Source of the DNA: Streptomyces sp. TRM70350
GTDB lineage: Bacteria; Actinomycetota; Actinomycetes; Streptomycetales; Streptomycetaceae
NCBI RefSeq assembly: GCF_019219825.1
Contig: NZ_JAHUXH010000007.1
Location: 1-64,000 of the forward strand
Direction: 5' to 3'
Length of the DNA stretch: 64,000 bases
The notes beneath the pieces were generated by a model. That model worked only from the letters and a program-made list of their open reading frames with translations. It had not been told where the DNA came from and made no database searches. The position numbers were made by a program, and so were the translations under genes. The stretch's first letter is position 1, and each line of letters starts with the position of its first letter. This document shows, piece by piece, positions 33,594 to 41,925 of the stretch.

Positions 33594-33975
33594 GGGACGT
33601 GCACCTCCGGCTGCGTGCCTCGAAACCTGCAACTATGCGTATCTGCTGTTGAGCAGACTGCCACCAAGGGGCTACTTACCGCTGGGAAACAGCGGATATG
33701 CGGCGGGTACGCGACAGGACGCACGTTCGTACGACGTCGTACGACGTCGTACGAGGGGTACGCGAAGCGGGCGCGGACATGCGGCCGCGCGGGGCGGTGG
33801 GGCCGTCCGTCGTCCGAACGACGGCTCCCGCCACCCCGCGCGGACCACTGCGGCTCCCGAACCGGGTCTTGGGGACTCAGGCGCGGCGCGTGCGGTGCGT
33901 GGTGCGGCCTGGTGGCCGTACCGATGGTGCTGGGTGGTGCCGTTGAGGTGATGGTGCGCTGCCGTGGACCGCGGC
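33594..33975. other. Intergenic region with a long palindrome
   Basis: About 380 bp without a credible gene between the XRE promoter and the end of the GPP34 gene. It contains a 28-nt perfect palindrome (33727-33754) and a short hairpin (CCGTCGT-CCGA-ACGACGG, about 33808-33825). Confidence 0.6.
33727..33754. repeat. 28-nt perfect palindrome
   Basis: Built from the 10-mer ACGACGTCGT, itself a palindrome, repeated head to tail and flanked by TCGT and its complement. It can form a cruciform or be read as two adjacent 10-bp operators. No gene starts directly beside it: the XRE gene is transcribed away, 130 bp to the left. Confidence 0.75.
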
Positions 33976-34728
33976 TCAGTGGGCCACGACGCGTGCCATC
34001 GCGCCGCGGCGCGGCTGCACCGGGACGCTCCGGGCCGGCTCCGCGGTCCGGGCTCCGGCGGCGGCCTGGCGGCCGGCCGGGGCCGGGCTGCGGCGCGGCT
34101 GGGCCGCGACGCCGTTCTGGACGTCCATCACGGCGTGCGCCACGAGGCCGCCCATCGGGTCGTGCCGGATCAGGTCCCGCAGCCGGGAACGGGACGAGCG
34201 CCCCTCGTTGCCCGGATACAGGTGCTTGCCGAGACCGACCGCGTGGGCCAGGGCGGCGAGCGCCGCGGTCCGCGGGTCCGGCGGTACGCCGGTGCGGATC
34301 GCGGAATCCAGCCGGGCCCTGATCTCCCGGCTGATGGCGTTGTCCGTCGCCTGGTAGCGAGTCGTCGGCAGCACCCCGCACATCTGACCGGCCACGGCGT
34401 GCACCATGCCGCACCGCTCCAGATGCGAGAGGTAGGTCTGGCGGAGCCCCAGTCGTGGCCCGCCGATCCAGTGGACCGCCCGTACCGGAGCGCCGCGCCT
34501 GCGCAGCAACTCCAACGCGCAATCCAGTGTCGGATCTCCTGTCGGCCGTGGTACCACCACGGCGATACGATCCCCGTCTGGGGCTATCCGTCCGGCCAGC
34601 GCCAGCTCCACTAGCTGTGCTCCGGCCAGACCGAGGTCGAGCGACTGCGGCTGTGCAGTGGTACCCGTGGCCGGGTCCAGTGCCAGCAGCAGAAGCTCCT
34701 CCGGAAGTGTTCTGCGGCTCCTGCCCAT
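33976..34728 (-). CDS. GPP34-family (GOLPH3-like) protein
   Basis: 250 residues. The N-terminal part has the GPP34 hallmark (TLPEELLLLALDP, LAGAQLVELALAGRIA, LRQTYLSHLERCGMV). Eukaryotic relatives bind phosphatidylinositol-4-phosphate on Golgi membranes; actinobacterial members are uncharacterised. The C-terminal 50 residues are Ala/Arg/Pro-rich and disordered. GGGAGG lies just before the start. It is divergent from the D,D-carboxypeptidase gene. Confidence 0.85.
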   Translation of the reverse strand: MGRSRRTLPEELLLLALDPATGTTAQPQSLDLGLAGAQLVELALAGRIAPDGDRIAVVVPRPTGDPTLDCALELLRRRGAPVRAVHWIGGPRLGLRQTYLSHLERCGMVHAVAGQMCGVLPTTRYQATDNAISREIRARLDSAIRTGVPPDPRTAALAALAHAVGLGKHLYPGNEGRSSRSRLRDLIRHDPMGGLVAHAVMDVQNGVAAQPRRSPAPAGRQAAAGARTAEPARSVPVQPRRGAMARVVAH

Positions 34729-34977
34729 CCATGCCTCCCCGCGTGGATGAATGACAGGGTGACCCCTCTCACATTGGTCTGTCGAGGGTGCGTGACCTGT
34801 TTGTAAGGGAACCAGTAGGTATGTCGTTCTCGTCTTCGGCGTGGGTCGGGTCCGCACACAGGACACTGGTACATGGTTCGGACAGCGCTTCGGACAGTCC
34901 TGTGGGGGCGGTGGTCCGGGCAACGGTTCACGGTTGGGTACGCGCACGGAGGCGTGCGGCGCATGGAGGAGGCATCG

Positions 34978-37761
34978 GTGGCGGGCGAGTCCCCCGACAG
35001 GTCGAAGCAGCGCGAGTCGTCGGCAGAACCGACGTCGGGGAGCGCGAGTCCGGTTCCCGAGGCCAGAAACGGCGCCACCACCGCCCGTGACCCACGGCTC
35101 GCCGTGGCACGGGAGTCCGGGGGCGGGCGTGAGAGGGACACGGCGACGCGGGTGCTCTCGGTGAAGGAACTCTCCGAGGAGTCCGAGGAGTCCGAGGGGG
35201 CTGCCGGGGAGGCGGCTTCCGAGCAGCCCACGGGCCGTGAGAAGCGCGCCGGGGCCGGGAACGCCGACGAGTCCGACGCGGCGGGCGACGAGCGGCTGCG
35301 GGCGGCTGTGGCGGCGTGGGTGACGTCCGGGGAGGGGAGGCCCGAGGGGGGCGCGGCCGAGGGCGGCGACGAGGTGGACACGAACGCGGACAAGGCTGCG
35401 GCCGAGCCCGGCAACAAGGCCGACACGAACGCCGACAAGGCTGCGGCCGAGGGCGGCACCGACGCCGACACGAACGCCCACGAGCCCGGCGACAAGGCTG
35501 CGGCCAAGCCCGGCAACGAGGCCCAGGGTGAGCGTGAGGGCGGCACCGACGCCGCCGGGGCCGAGAAACCCGCCGATGCCGAGGACTCCGGCGAGGAGGG
35601 CGCGGCAGAGGACGCGACGCCCGCCGGTGAGGAGAACTCCGGCGAGGTGGAGGCTCCCGCCCGGCAAGGCGAACGCGCTGAGGAGCCGGACGCCCGGGGC
35701 GAGAAGCCCGGCGACACCGGCGCCCCGGCGGCGGACGCCCAGGACGGCCCCGAGGACGACGCCCAGTCCGGCGCCGCCGAAAAGCCGACGGCCCAGGGCG
35801 CTTCCGCAGCCGACCCGGTCGGCCAGGACCGGGAGAACGCCCGCACCGCCGACCACGCCGAGCCCGGGGACGCCGACGCCGCAGCCGAGGAGACCGGTGG
35901 CGACGCCGACCACGTGCGCGGCACCGCGACCGCGGCCGAGGACGCCCAGTCCGGCGCCGCCGAAAAGCCGACGGCCCAGGGCGCTTCCGCAGCCGACCCG
36001 GTCGGCCAGGACCGGGAGAACGCCCGCACCGCCGACCACGCCACGCGCACAGACCGCACCACCGCCGAGAGCCGCTCCGAGGGTCACCGCGGCCCGCAGT
36101 CCCGCACCGGCGACGCCCCCAAGGCCGACGCACCCCCCGTGGACCAGCCCACGGCCGTCTTCAGGGCCGTGAAGCCGTCGACGACGGGCGTCGACCAGCC
36201 GACCACGACGCTGAAGCTGGGGGGCGCCAAGAAGCCCGCTCCTGCGCCGGAGTCGGACGCCGAGCGCACCAGCAGGTTCGTCGCGCTCAAGCCCCTGGAC
36301 GACCCCTCGACGCGCAAGCCGCAGCGGGCCGCCGAGGCGACGACCGCGCTGCCGAAGGTGCCGTCCGACAAGCCCAAGGCGCCCGCCGAGGCCACCACCG
36401 CGCTCCCGAGGATCCCCGCCGACCAGACCGCCCCGGTGCCGCAGGTCGGCCCGGAGCGGACGACGCAGCAGCCCCTGCCGCCGAAACCGCCGCTGGATCT
36501 GCTGGCGGAGCTGACCAACACCCCGCCGCCCCCGGAGACCCCCCTGCGGACGGCGGTGCGGCGGATCAAGATCTGGACGCCGCTGGTGCTGCTGCTGGCG
36601 ATCGTGTTTGCGATCGTGCAGGCCGTACGCCCGCTGCCGACGCCCACCCTCGAACTCACCGCCGAGGACTCGTACACCTTCGACGGCAACCAGGTCACCC
36701 TGCCGTGGCCGAACGAGGGTCAGGGCGCGATGGACGTCACCGGCATCGGCACGATGGGCGGCTTCGGCGAGCAGAAGCCGGTCGCCATCGGCTCGGTCGC
36801 CAAGGCCATGACGGCGTACGTCGTGCTGCAGAAGCACCCGTTGAAGCCCGGCGAGGAGGGCCCGAAGATCACGGTCGACGCGCTCGCCGAGAAGGAGGGC
36901 GGCTACGACCAGGTCGGCGGCGAGTCCACGCTCAACACCGTCAAGGAGGGCGACCAGCTCACCCTGCGCCAGGCGCTGTCCGCCATCATGATCCCCTCCG
37001 CGAACAACATCGCGCGTCTGCTGGCCCGTTGGGACGCCGGTACCGAGGCCGCGTTCATCAAGAAGATGAACGACACCGCCAAGGAACTGGGCATGAAGAA
37101 CACCACGTACACCGACGCCTCCGGCCTGAAGGAGACCACCGTCTCCACCGCCGAGGACCAGGTGAAGCTCGGCAACGAGCTGGTGAAGATCCCGGCCCTG
37201 GTGGAGATCACCAAGCTCCCCGAATGGTTCGACCCGTCCGGTCAGAAGTGGCGCAACTGGAACACCCTCGTGCCGTACAACGGCGCCATCGGCATCAAGA
37301 CCGGCACCACCACCGCGGCCGGCGGCAACCTGCTGTTCGCCGCCACCAAGGAGGTCGGCGGCGAGACGGTCACCGTGGTCGGCGCGATCCTCGGCCAGCA
37401 CAAGGCGCCGATCATCGACACGGTGAACGCCGTCAGCGAGACCGCGATGCTCGGCGCCCAGGACGCGCTGACCTCGGCGAAGATCCTGAAGAAGGGCGAT
37501 GTCGTCGGGTACGTCGACGACCGGCTCGGCGGCCGGACGCCGGTCGTCGTCACGCAGGACGTCACCGCGGTCGGCTGGGCGGGCCTGAAGGTGAAGCTGT
37601 CCTTCGCCTCCGACGCCGTACCGCACACCGCGAAGTCCGGCACCAAGGTCGGCACGCTCACCGTGGGCGACGGCAGCGGAGGCGCGGTCGAGGTGCCGGT
37701 GGCCCTGCAGTCGGACCTCACCGAACCCGGCTTCACGGACAAGCTGACCCGCGTCGCCTGA
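34978..37761 (+). CDS. D-alanyl-D-alanine carboxypeptidase with a very long acidic cytoplasmic N-terminus
   Basis: About 927 residues. Residues 1-530 are disordered, rich in Glu/Ala/Asp/Pro, and contain an exact 34-residue duplication. One membrane helix follows (IWTPLVLLLAIVFAIVQAV, about 532-550). The extracellular peptidase S11 domain has catalytic SVAK (about 605), SANN and KTGT. It trims the terminal D-Ala of peptidoglycan stem peptides. Typical S11 enzymes are near 400 residues, so the N-terminal half is an add-on, perhaps a scaffold. The GTG start is supported by GGAGGAG; an ATG at 34963 is an alternative. Confidence 0.88.
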   Translation: MAGESPDRSKQRESSAEPTSGSASPVPEARNGATTARDPRLAVARESGGGRERDTATRVLSVKELSEESEESEGAAGEAASEQPTGREKRAGAGNADESDAAGDERLRAAVAAWVTSGEGRPEGGAAEGGDEVDTNADKAAAEPGNKADTNADKAAAEGGTDADTNAHEPGDKAAAKPGNEAQGEREGGTDAAGAEKPADAEDSGEEGAAEDATPAGEENSGEVEAPARQGERAEEPDARGEKPGDTGAPAADAQDGPEDDAQSGAAEKPTAQGASAADPVGQDRENARTADHAEPGDADAAAEETGGDADHVRGTATAAEDAQSGAAEKPTAQGASAADPVGQDRENARTADHATRTDRTTAESRSEGHRGPQSRTGDAPKADAPPVDQPTAVFRAVKPSTTGVDQPTTTLKLGGAKKPAPAPESDAERTSRFVALKPLDDPSTRKPQRAAEATTALPKVPSDKPKAPAEATTALPRIPADQTAPVPQVGPERTTQQPLPPKPPLDLLAELTNTPPPPETPLRTAVRRIKIWTPLVLLLAIVFAIVQAVRPLPTPTLELTAEDSYTFDGNQVTLPWPNEGQGAMDVTGIGTMGGFGEQKPVAIGSVAKAMTAYVVLQKHPLKPGEEGPKITVDALAEKEGGYDQVGGESTLNTVKEGDQLTLRQALSAIMIPSANNIARLLARWDAGTEAAFIKKMNDTAKELGMKNTTYTDASGLKETTVSTAEDQVKLGNELVKIPALVEITKLPEWFDPSGQKWRNWNTLVPYNGAIGIKTGTTTAAGGNLLFAATKEVGGETVTVVGAILGQHKAPIIDTVNAVSETAMLGAQDALTSAKILKKGDVVGYVDDRLGGRTPVVVTQDVTAVGWAGLKVKLSFASDAVPHTAKSGTKVGTLTVGDGSGGAVEVPVALQSDLTEPGFTDKLTRVA
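35758..35859 (+). repeat. 102-bp exact direct repeat, copy 1
   Basis: Identical to 35941-36042, spacing 183 nt, both in frame inside the carboxypeptidase gene. Each encodes 34 residues beginning DAQSGAAEKPTAQGAS. Exact identity at all codon positions indicates a recent duplication or gene conversion. Confidence 0.92.
35941..36042 (+). repeat. 102-bp exact direct repeat, copy 2
   Basis: Second copy of the repeat at 35758-35859, in frame in the disordered region of the carboxypeptidase. Confidence 0.92.
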
Positions 37762-37968
37762 CCCGGCCGCGCCCCACCACCCCACCGCACCCCGTCGGCG
37801 GAGCCCTCCCCGGGCGCCCGTCGGCGGGGTGCGTGCTAGCGTCACGAAACGGGACAGGACGCCCGCGCACGGGACGGGCGCGGGAACGCCTCGTCACCTG
37901 GCCGAAAACAGCCGGGAAACGGGGTGCGCGGCCGAGAAGAGAAGACGGGACACGGGGAGTGCCAACAG

Positions 37969-39816
37969 GTGGCCACTGCGGAGCCGACACGCACCGACGA
38001 CACCGGTCCGGGCCCGGGATCCGGCCCGCGAATACGCGTGCCCGGCGGGCCGCCCGAGAGAGCGCGCGACGGATCGCCCGGCGGGCCGCCCGGGGTGACC
38101 GTCCGTGACCGGCTGAAGCGACTCGCCCGGCATCCCGTCGTTCTCACCACCGCCCTCGCGGGGGTGCTCCACGTCACCTGGTTCTTCACCTTCGCGAACA
38201 GCGGCGGGGACCTCGCCGCGCAGGACGCCTGGGCCGAGTTCGTCGGCCGCCACCCCGACTCGGCGTACAACCTCGCCTGGTACGGCGGCATGCACCCGGT
38301 GTCGTACAGCGTGGTGTCGCCGTATCTGATGTCGCTGCTCGGCGTGCGGACGACGATGATGATCGCGGGGACGCTCTCCGCGGGGCTGCTGACGCTGATC
38401 CTGGTGCGCGGCCGTGCGGTGCGGCAGCCGCTGTGGGCCGGGCTCGCGGGGGTGTTCGGGCTGCTGTGCAACGCGGTGTCGGGACGGGTGACGTTCGGGC
38501 TCGGCACGCTGTTCGCGCTGGCCGCGGTCGCGGTGGTGTTCTGCTGGCCGTACCGCTGGCGTTACAGGCGCTGGGCGAAGGCCCTGTGCGCCGCTCCCCT
38601 CGCCGCGCTCGCCACCATGTCCTCGCCCGTCGCCGGGTTGTTCGTGGGTCTGGTGGCGGTCGCGCTGTTCCTGCAGAAGCGGCGGCCGGGCGCGTGGGCG
38701 CTGGGGCTCGCGCCGTCCGCCGTGGTGGCGGTGTCGGCGTGGGCGTTCCCGTTCTCCGGCACCCAGCCGATGTCCTTCGGGTCGGCGGCCCTGCCCCTGG
38801 TCTACTCGGTGCTCGTCTTCCTGCTCGTCCCGCACGACTGGAAGACCGTGCGCATCACCTCCGCCGTGTACGGCCTGTCCGTGCTGCTGGTGTGGCTGAT
38901 CAGCTCACAGATCGGGTCGAACATCACCCGGCTGGCGATGCTGTTCGCGGGCGTGGCGCTGGTGGCCGCGCTGCCGTTCGCGGTGCCGCGCTCGCGCAAG
39001 TGGTACGCGATCGTGGTGGCCTTCACCGGGTTCGTCGCCTGGATCGGCTACAAGTCGGTCGACGACGTGGTCCATACGACGCCGAGGGCGTCCTGGGCAC
39101 GTGAACTGGCTCCGCTGGTCAACGAACTGCAGCAGGTCGGCGCCGAGAAGGGCCGCGTCGAGGTGGTCCCGGCCCGCTCCCACCGCGAGGCCTCCGCGCT
39201 CGCCCCGTACGTCAACCTCGCCCGCGGCTGGAACCGCCAGGCCGACATGAAGCGCAACCCGCTCTTCTACGACGACACCCTCAACTCGGCCAACTACCAC
39301 GAGTGGCTCAAGCGCTGGGCCGTGCACTACGTCGTGCTGCCCAAGGACGAGCCGGACGGGGACGGCGGTGAGCGGGAGCGGCAGCTGGTGCAGCGCGGGC
39401 TGCCGTATCTGACGCAGATCTGGGGCGACGCGAACTGGCAGCTGTTCAAGGTGACCGACCCGACCCCGCTCGCCGATCCACCGGCCGTCGTGGAGCGGGC
39501 CGAACAGGGTGAGATGACTCTCCGCGTGAAGCAGCCGGGCCGGGTGCTGATCCGCGTCCCGTACTCGCCGTGGCTGAAACTGGTCGACGCCGAGGGTGAG
39601 GGGGTCGAGGCGCCGCAGGAGACGGAGGCCTCCAAGGACCGTCCCGAGGGCGCGCCGAAGACGTACCACAACCTCAACGGCTGCCTGATGGAGACCGAGG
39701 AGGACGCGGAGGGCGACAAGTGGACGGTCCTGCTGGCGCCGCGCGCGGGCACGTACCGGCTGGCGTCGCCCTACGACCTGCCTCGGGGGACGCCGTGTCC
39801 GGAGGAGCTGAGGTGA
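37969..39816 (+). CDS. Large integral membrane protein of unknown function
   Basis: About 615 residues. A 55-residue Pro/Gly-rich cytoplasmic tail is followed by ten or so membrane helices (LTTALAGVLHVTWFFTFANSGG, GLTLILVRG-like stretches, LVYSVLVFLLVP). A C-terminal extracellular domain of about 250 residues carries EVVPARSHREASALAPYVNLARGW and YHEWLKRWAVHYVVLP, like the soluble end of GT-C-type glycosyltransferases or YfhO-like proteins. It lies downstream of the carboxypeptidase on the same strand, suggesting a cell-envelope role. The GTG start at 37969 has GGGGAG upstream. Confidence 0.7.
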   Translation: MATAEPTRTDDTGPGPGSGPRIRVPGGPPERARDGSPGGPPGVTVRDRLKRLARHPVVLTTALAGVLHVTWFFTFANSGGDLAAQDAWAEFVGRHPDSAYNLAWYGGMHPVSYSVVSPYLMSLLGVRTTMMIAGTLSAGLLTLILVRGRAVRQPLWAGLAGVFGLLCNAVSGRVTFGLGTLFALAAVAVVFCWPYRWRYRRWAKALCAAPLAALATMSSPVAGLFVGLVAVALFLQKRRPGAWALGLAPSAVVAVSAWAFPFSGTQPMSFGSAALPLVYSVLVFLLVPHDWKTVRITSAVYGLSVLLVWLISSQIGSNITRLAMLFAGVALVAALPFAVPRSRKWYAIVVAFTGFVAWIGYKSVDDVVHTTPRASWARELAPLVNELQQVGAEKGRVEVVPARSHREASALAPYVNLARGWNRQADMKRNPLFYDDTLNSANYHEWLKRWAVHYVVLPKDEPDGDGGERERQLVQRGLPYLTQIWGDANWQLFKVTDPTPLADPPAVVERAEQGEMTLRVKQPGRVLIRVPYSPWLKLVDAEGEGVEAPQETEASKDRPEGAPKTYHNLNGCLMETEEDAEGDKWTVLLAPRAGTYRLASPYDLPRGTPCPEELR

Positions 39817-40659
39817 TCAGCGGAGCTGGTCGACGTACCGGTCCGTGCCCGGCACGGTCGGGATGAAGGGCGCGACCAGTTCCGTCCGCCCCGGTTCCTC
39901 CATCTGGCCGAGCCCCGCGAAGTGCTCCTCCCAGCACTCCCTGGGGTCCGTCTCCAGGAACCACAGCAGGGTCAGCCGGGTGTCGACGCCCTCGACCTGT
40001 TTGACGTACGTCATGCGGTCGCCGGGCAGCGGGACGGGGCGGAAGACGGTGACGAGGGCGGCCGGGGAGCCGGTGAGCCGCCTGGGGAGGTGGCGGGTGC
40101 GCAGCCACTGGAGCAGTTCGGCGCGCTGCTGCGGCGAGTCGGCGTCGACGACCTGGAGCACCAGTCCGGCGTAGGGGTGGTCGAGGGCGTGGAAGTCGCG
40201 GGGCCCGGCCGCCCCGTCCCGGTAGACGGTCGTCTCGTGGTCGTGGAACGCCGTGAAGACGTGGGTGCGGGCGTGGTGGACGCGGGCGTCGCGGTTGAGG
40301 CGCTGGTTGATCGCGACGGTCCACTTCATGTGGTCGGCGTGGCGGCCCGCGGTGATCCAGTACGTCGACAGGTAGCAGCCCGCGGTGACGGGCTGGGCGA
40401 TCGCCGACTTCTCGGGGTGGCGCAGGAGTTGCAGATCGCGGGTGGCCACCCAGCGGCGGCCGGCGTACATCCAGGGCATGGCCATCGCGCCGGCGTAGTA
40501 GTGGTCGTCCTCGTACCAGCGGTTGTAGGCGTACTCGTGGCCCGGGTGCGGTTCGACCATGGTGATCAGGGCATGGCCGGGGCGGACGCCGTAGGGGCCG
40601 ACGGCGGCCAGTTCGGCGTAGAGCTCGCTGCGGGTGTCGCCCGCGTCAGTGGCGTTCAT
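39817..40659 (-). CDS. Conserved hypothetical protein (ferredoxin-like/EthD-like fold suspected)
   Basis: 280 residues with no signal or membrane helix. The N-terminal part (ALITMVEPHPGHEYAYNRWYEDDHYYAGAM) recalls dimeric alpha/beta-barrel proteins, and a second similar half may follow (AALVTVFRPV, RLTLLWFLETDP). No catalytic motif was recognised. Its promoter region is shared with a divergent SDR and contains a CTGACG-N3-CGTCAG operator, also found upstream of catabolic genes near 60.7 and 63.7 kb, so it may belong to the same degradation regulon. Its stop abuts the stop of the convergent membrane-protein gene. Confidence 0.6.
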   Translation of the reverse strand: MNATDAGDTRSELYAELAAVGPYGVRPGHALITMVEPHPGHEYAYNRWYEDDHYYAGAMAMPWMYAGRRWVATRDLQLLRHPEKSAIAQPVTAGCYLSTYWITAGRHADHMKWTVAINQRLNRDARVHHARTHVFTAFHDHETTVYRDGAAGPRDFHALDHPYAGLVLQVVDADSPQQRAELLQWLRTRHLPRRLTGSPAALVTVFRPVPLPGDRMTYVKQVEGVDTRLTLLWFLETDPRECWEEHFAGLGQMEEPGRTELVAPFIPTVPGTDRYVDQLR

Positions 40660-40690
40660 GGTGTTCCCCTTTCCTCGCGTCGCCCATACT

Positions 40691-40705
40691 CTGACGCTCC
40701 GTCAG
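40691..40705. promoter_or_regulatory. CTGACG-N3-CGTCAG operator (TetR-type)
   Basis: CTGACGCTCCGTCAG, perfect 6-bp arms, between the divergent hypothetical and SDR genes. The same site occurs at 60676-60690 and 63709-63723, with a weaker one at 60730-60744. Confidence 0.65.
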
Positions 40706-40733
40706 GAATATGGCCAGAGAGGTGGGGTCCGCG

Positions 40734-41522
40734 GTGTCGCTGCTGCACGGCAGGACAGTCGTCGTCTCCGGTGTGGGCGCCGGACTCGGCCACCAGGTCG
40801 CGGCCGCCGTCGTACGGGACGGCGGGAACGCGGTGCTCGGCGCGCGCACGGAGGCGAACCTGGCCAAGAGCGCGGCCGCGATCGATCCGGACGGCGCGCA
40901 CACGGCGTACCGGGCGACGGACATCACCGACGAGGCGCAGTGCGCGGCGCTGGCCGGGCTGGCGCGGGAGCGTTTCGGGGGGATCGACGCGGTGGTCCAT
41001 GTCGCCGCCTTGGACAGCTACTTCGGCGGGCTTCAGGACGCCGACTTCGCGACCTGGCTTTCGGTGATCGACGTGAACCTGCTGGGGTCGCTGCGGATGA
41101 CGCGGGCGTGTCTGCCGGGCCTGAAGGAGGGCGGCGGCGGGTCGGTGGTGTTCATCGGGACGCAGTCGGCGCTGGCGGCTCCGACGCAGGTGCGGCAGGC
41201 GGCGTACGCGGCGTCGAAGGGGGCGCTGACCAGCGCGATGTACTCGCTGGCGCGGGAGGTGGGGCCGTACCGGATCCGGGTGAACTCCGTGCTGCCGGGG
41301 TGGATGTGGGGGCCGCCGGTGCAGGCGTACGTGCGGCACGCCGCGCACACCGAGGGGGTGCCGGAGGAAGAGGTGCTGGGGCGGCTGACCGGGCGGATGG
41401 CGTTGCCCGAGCCGGCCACGGACGGGGACGTGGCGGACGCGGCGGTGTTCCTGGCGTCGGACCGGGCGCGGGCCATCACGGGGCAGTCGCTGCTGGTCAA
41501 CGCGGGGGAGTTGATGCGCTGA
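40734..41522 (+). CDS. SDR-family oxidoreductase
   Basis: About 262 residues. Cofactor loop SGVGAGLGHQV, DITDEAQC, Ser in FIGTQSALAAP, catalytic YAASKG and the end DRARAITGQSLLVNAGE. It oxidises or reduces an unknown alcohol or ketone. An upstream ATG at 40710 would add eight residues, but AGGA is too close to it; GAGGTGGGG favours the GTG at 40734. The operator just upstream places it under TetR-like control. Confidence 0.88.
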   Translation: MSLLHGRTVVVSGVGAGLGHQVAAAVVRDGGNAVLGARTEANLAKSAAAIDPDGAHTAYRATDITDEAQCAALAGLARERFGGIDAVVHVAALDSYFGGLQDADFATWLSVIDVNLLGSLRMTRACLPGLKEGGGGSVVFIGTQSALAAPTQVRQAAYAASKGALTSAMYSLAREVGPYRIRVNSVLPGWMWGPPVQAYVRHAAHTEGVPEEEVLGRLTGRMALPEPATDGDVADAAVFLASDRARAITGQSLLVNAGELMR

Positions 41523-41559
41523 GGCCATCCGCGGCTGATTCATGTGGTCCCGACTGGGC

Positions 41560-41847
41560 CGTGCTCATCGGCTACTTCGGCGTGATGGTCGCGATCGGCG
41601 TCTGGTCGCACCAGCGCGTCGACAACGTCATGAGGGCGGTGTGCCGCCGCAGTACCAGGTGTCGATCCCGCTGGCGGTGTCCCTGATCCTGTACGTCCTG
41701 ATCGGCTACGTGAAGCCGGAGGACATCCCGGACCGGCTGGCGATCACCGAGAAGATCAACACGGACGGCGGCGGAGCGGCGGCGGCCGTACCGGCACCGG
41801 CCGGGGCGGCGGACGGTGTGGTGGGGGTGGGGCCGGGCAGGGAGTAG
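41560..41847 (+). pseudogene. Sodium:solute symporter remnant
   Basis: Two pieces of one membrane protein sit side by side in different frames: an N-terminal first helix (WAVLIGYFGVMVAIGVWSHQ) to about 41630, and a C-terminal end (QYQVSIPLAVSLILYVLIGYVKPEDIP) from about 41645. More than 400 residues between them are missing. The order matches NSS/SSS-type symporters with the core deleted. Confidence 0.6.
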
Positions 41848-41925
41848 CCCTGAAGCGGATGGGCGGCCTTCCCCTCCGGGGGCGGATGCCTGTCCGTTCA
41901 CCGGGCGGGTTCCCTGTGAGGTCGG

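Noticed and set aside
33976-37845. A 1289-codon open frame on the minus strand covering the carboxypeptidase gene
   Set aside because: It is the high-GC antisense shadow of the carboxypeptidase. Its translation is Gly/Arg/Leu-rich and repetitive, and the only real part is the GPP34 gene at its far end.
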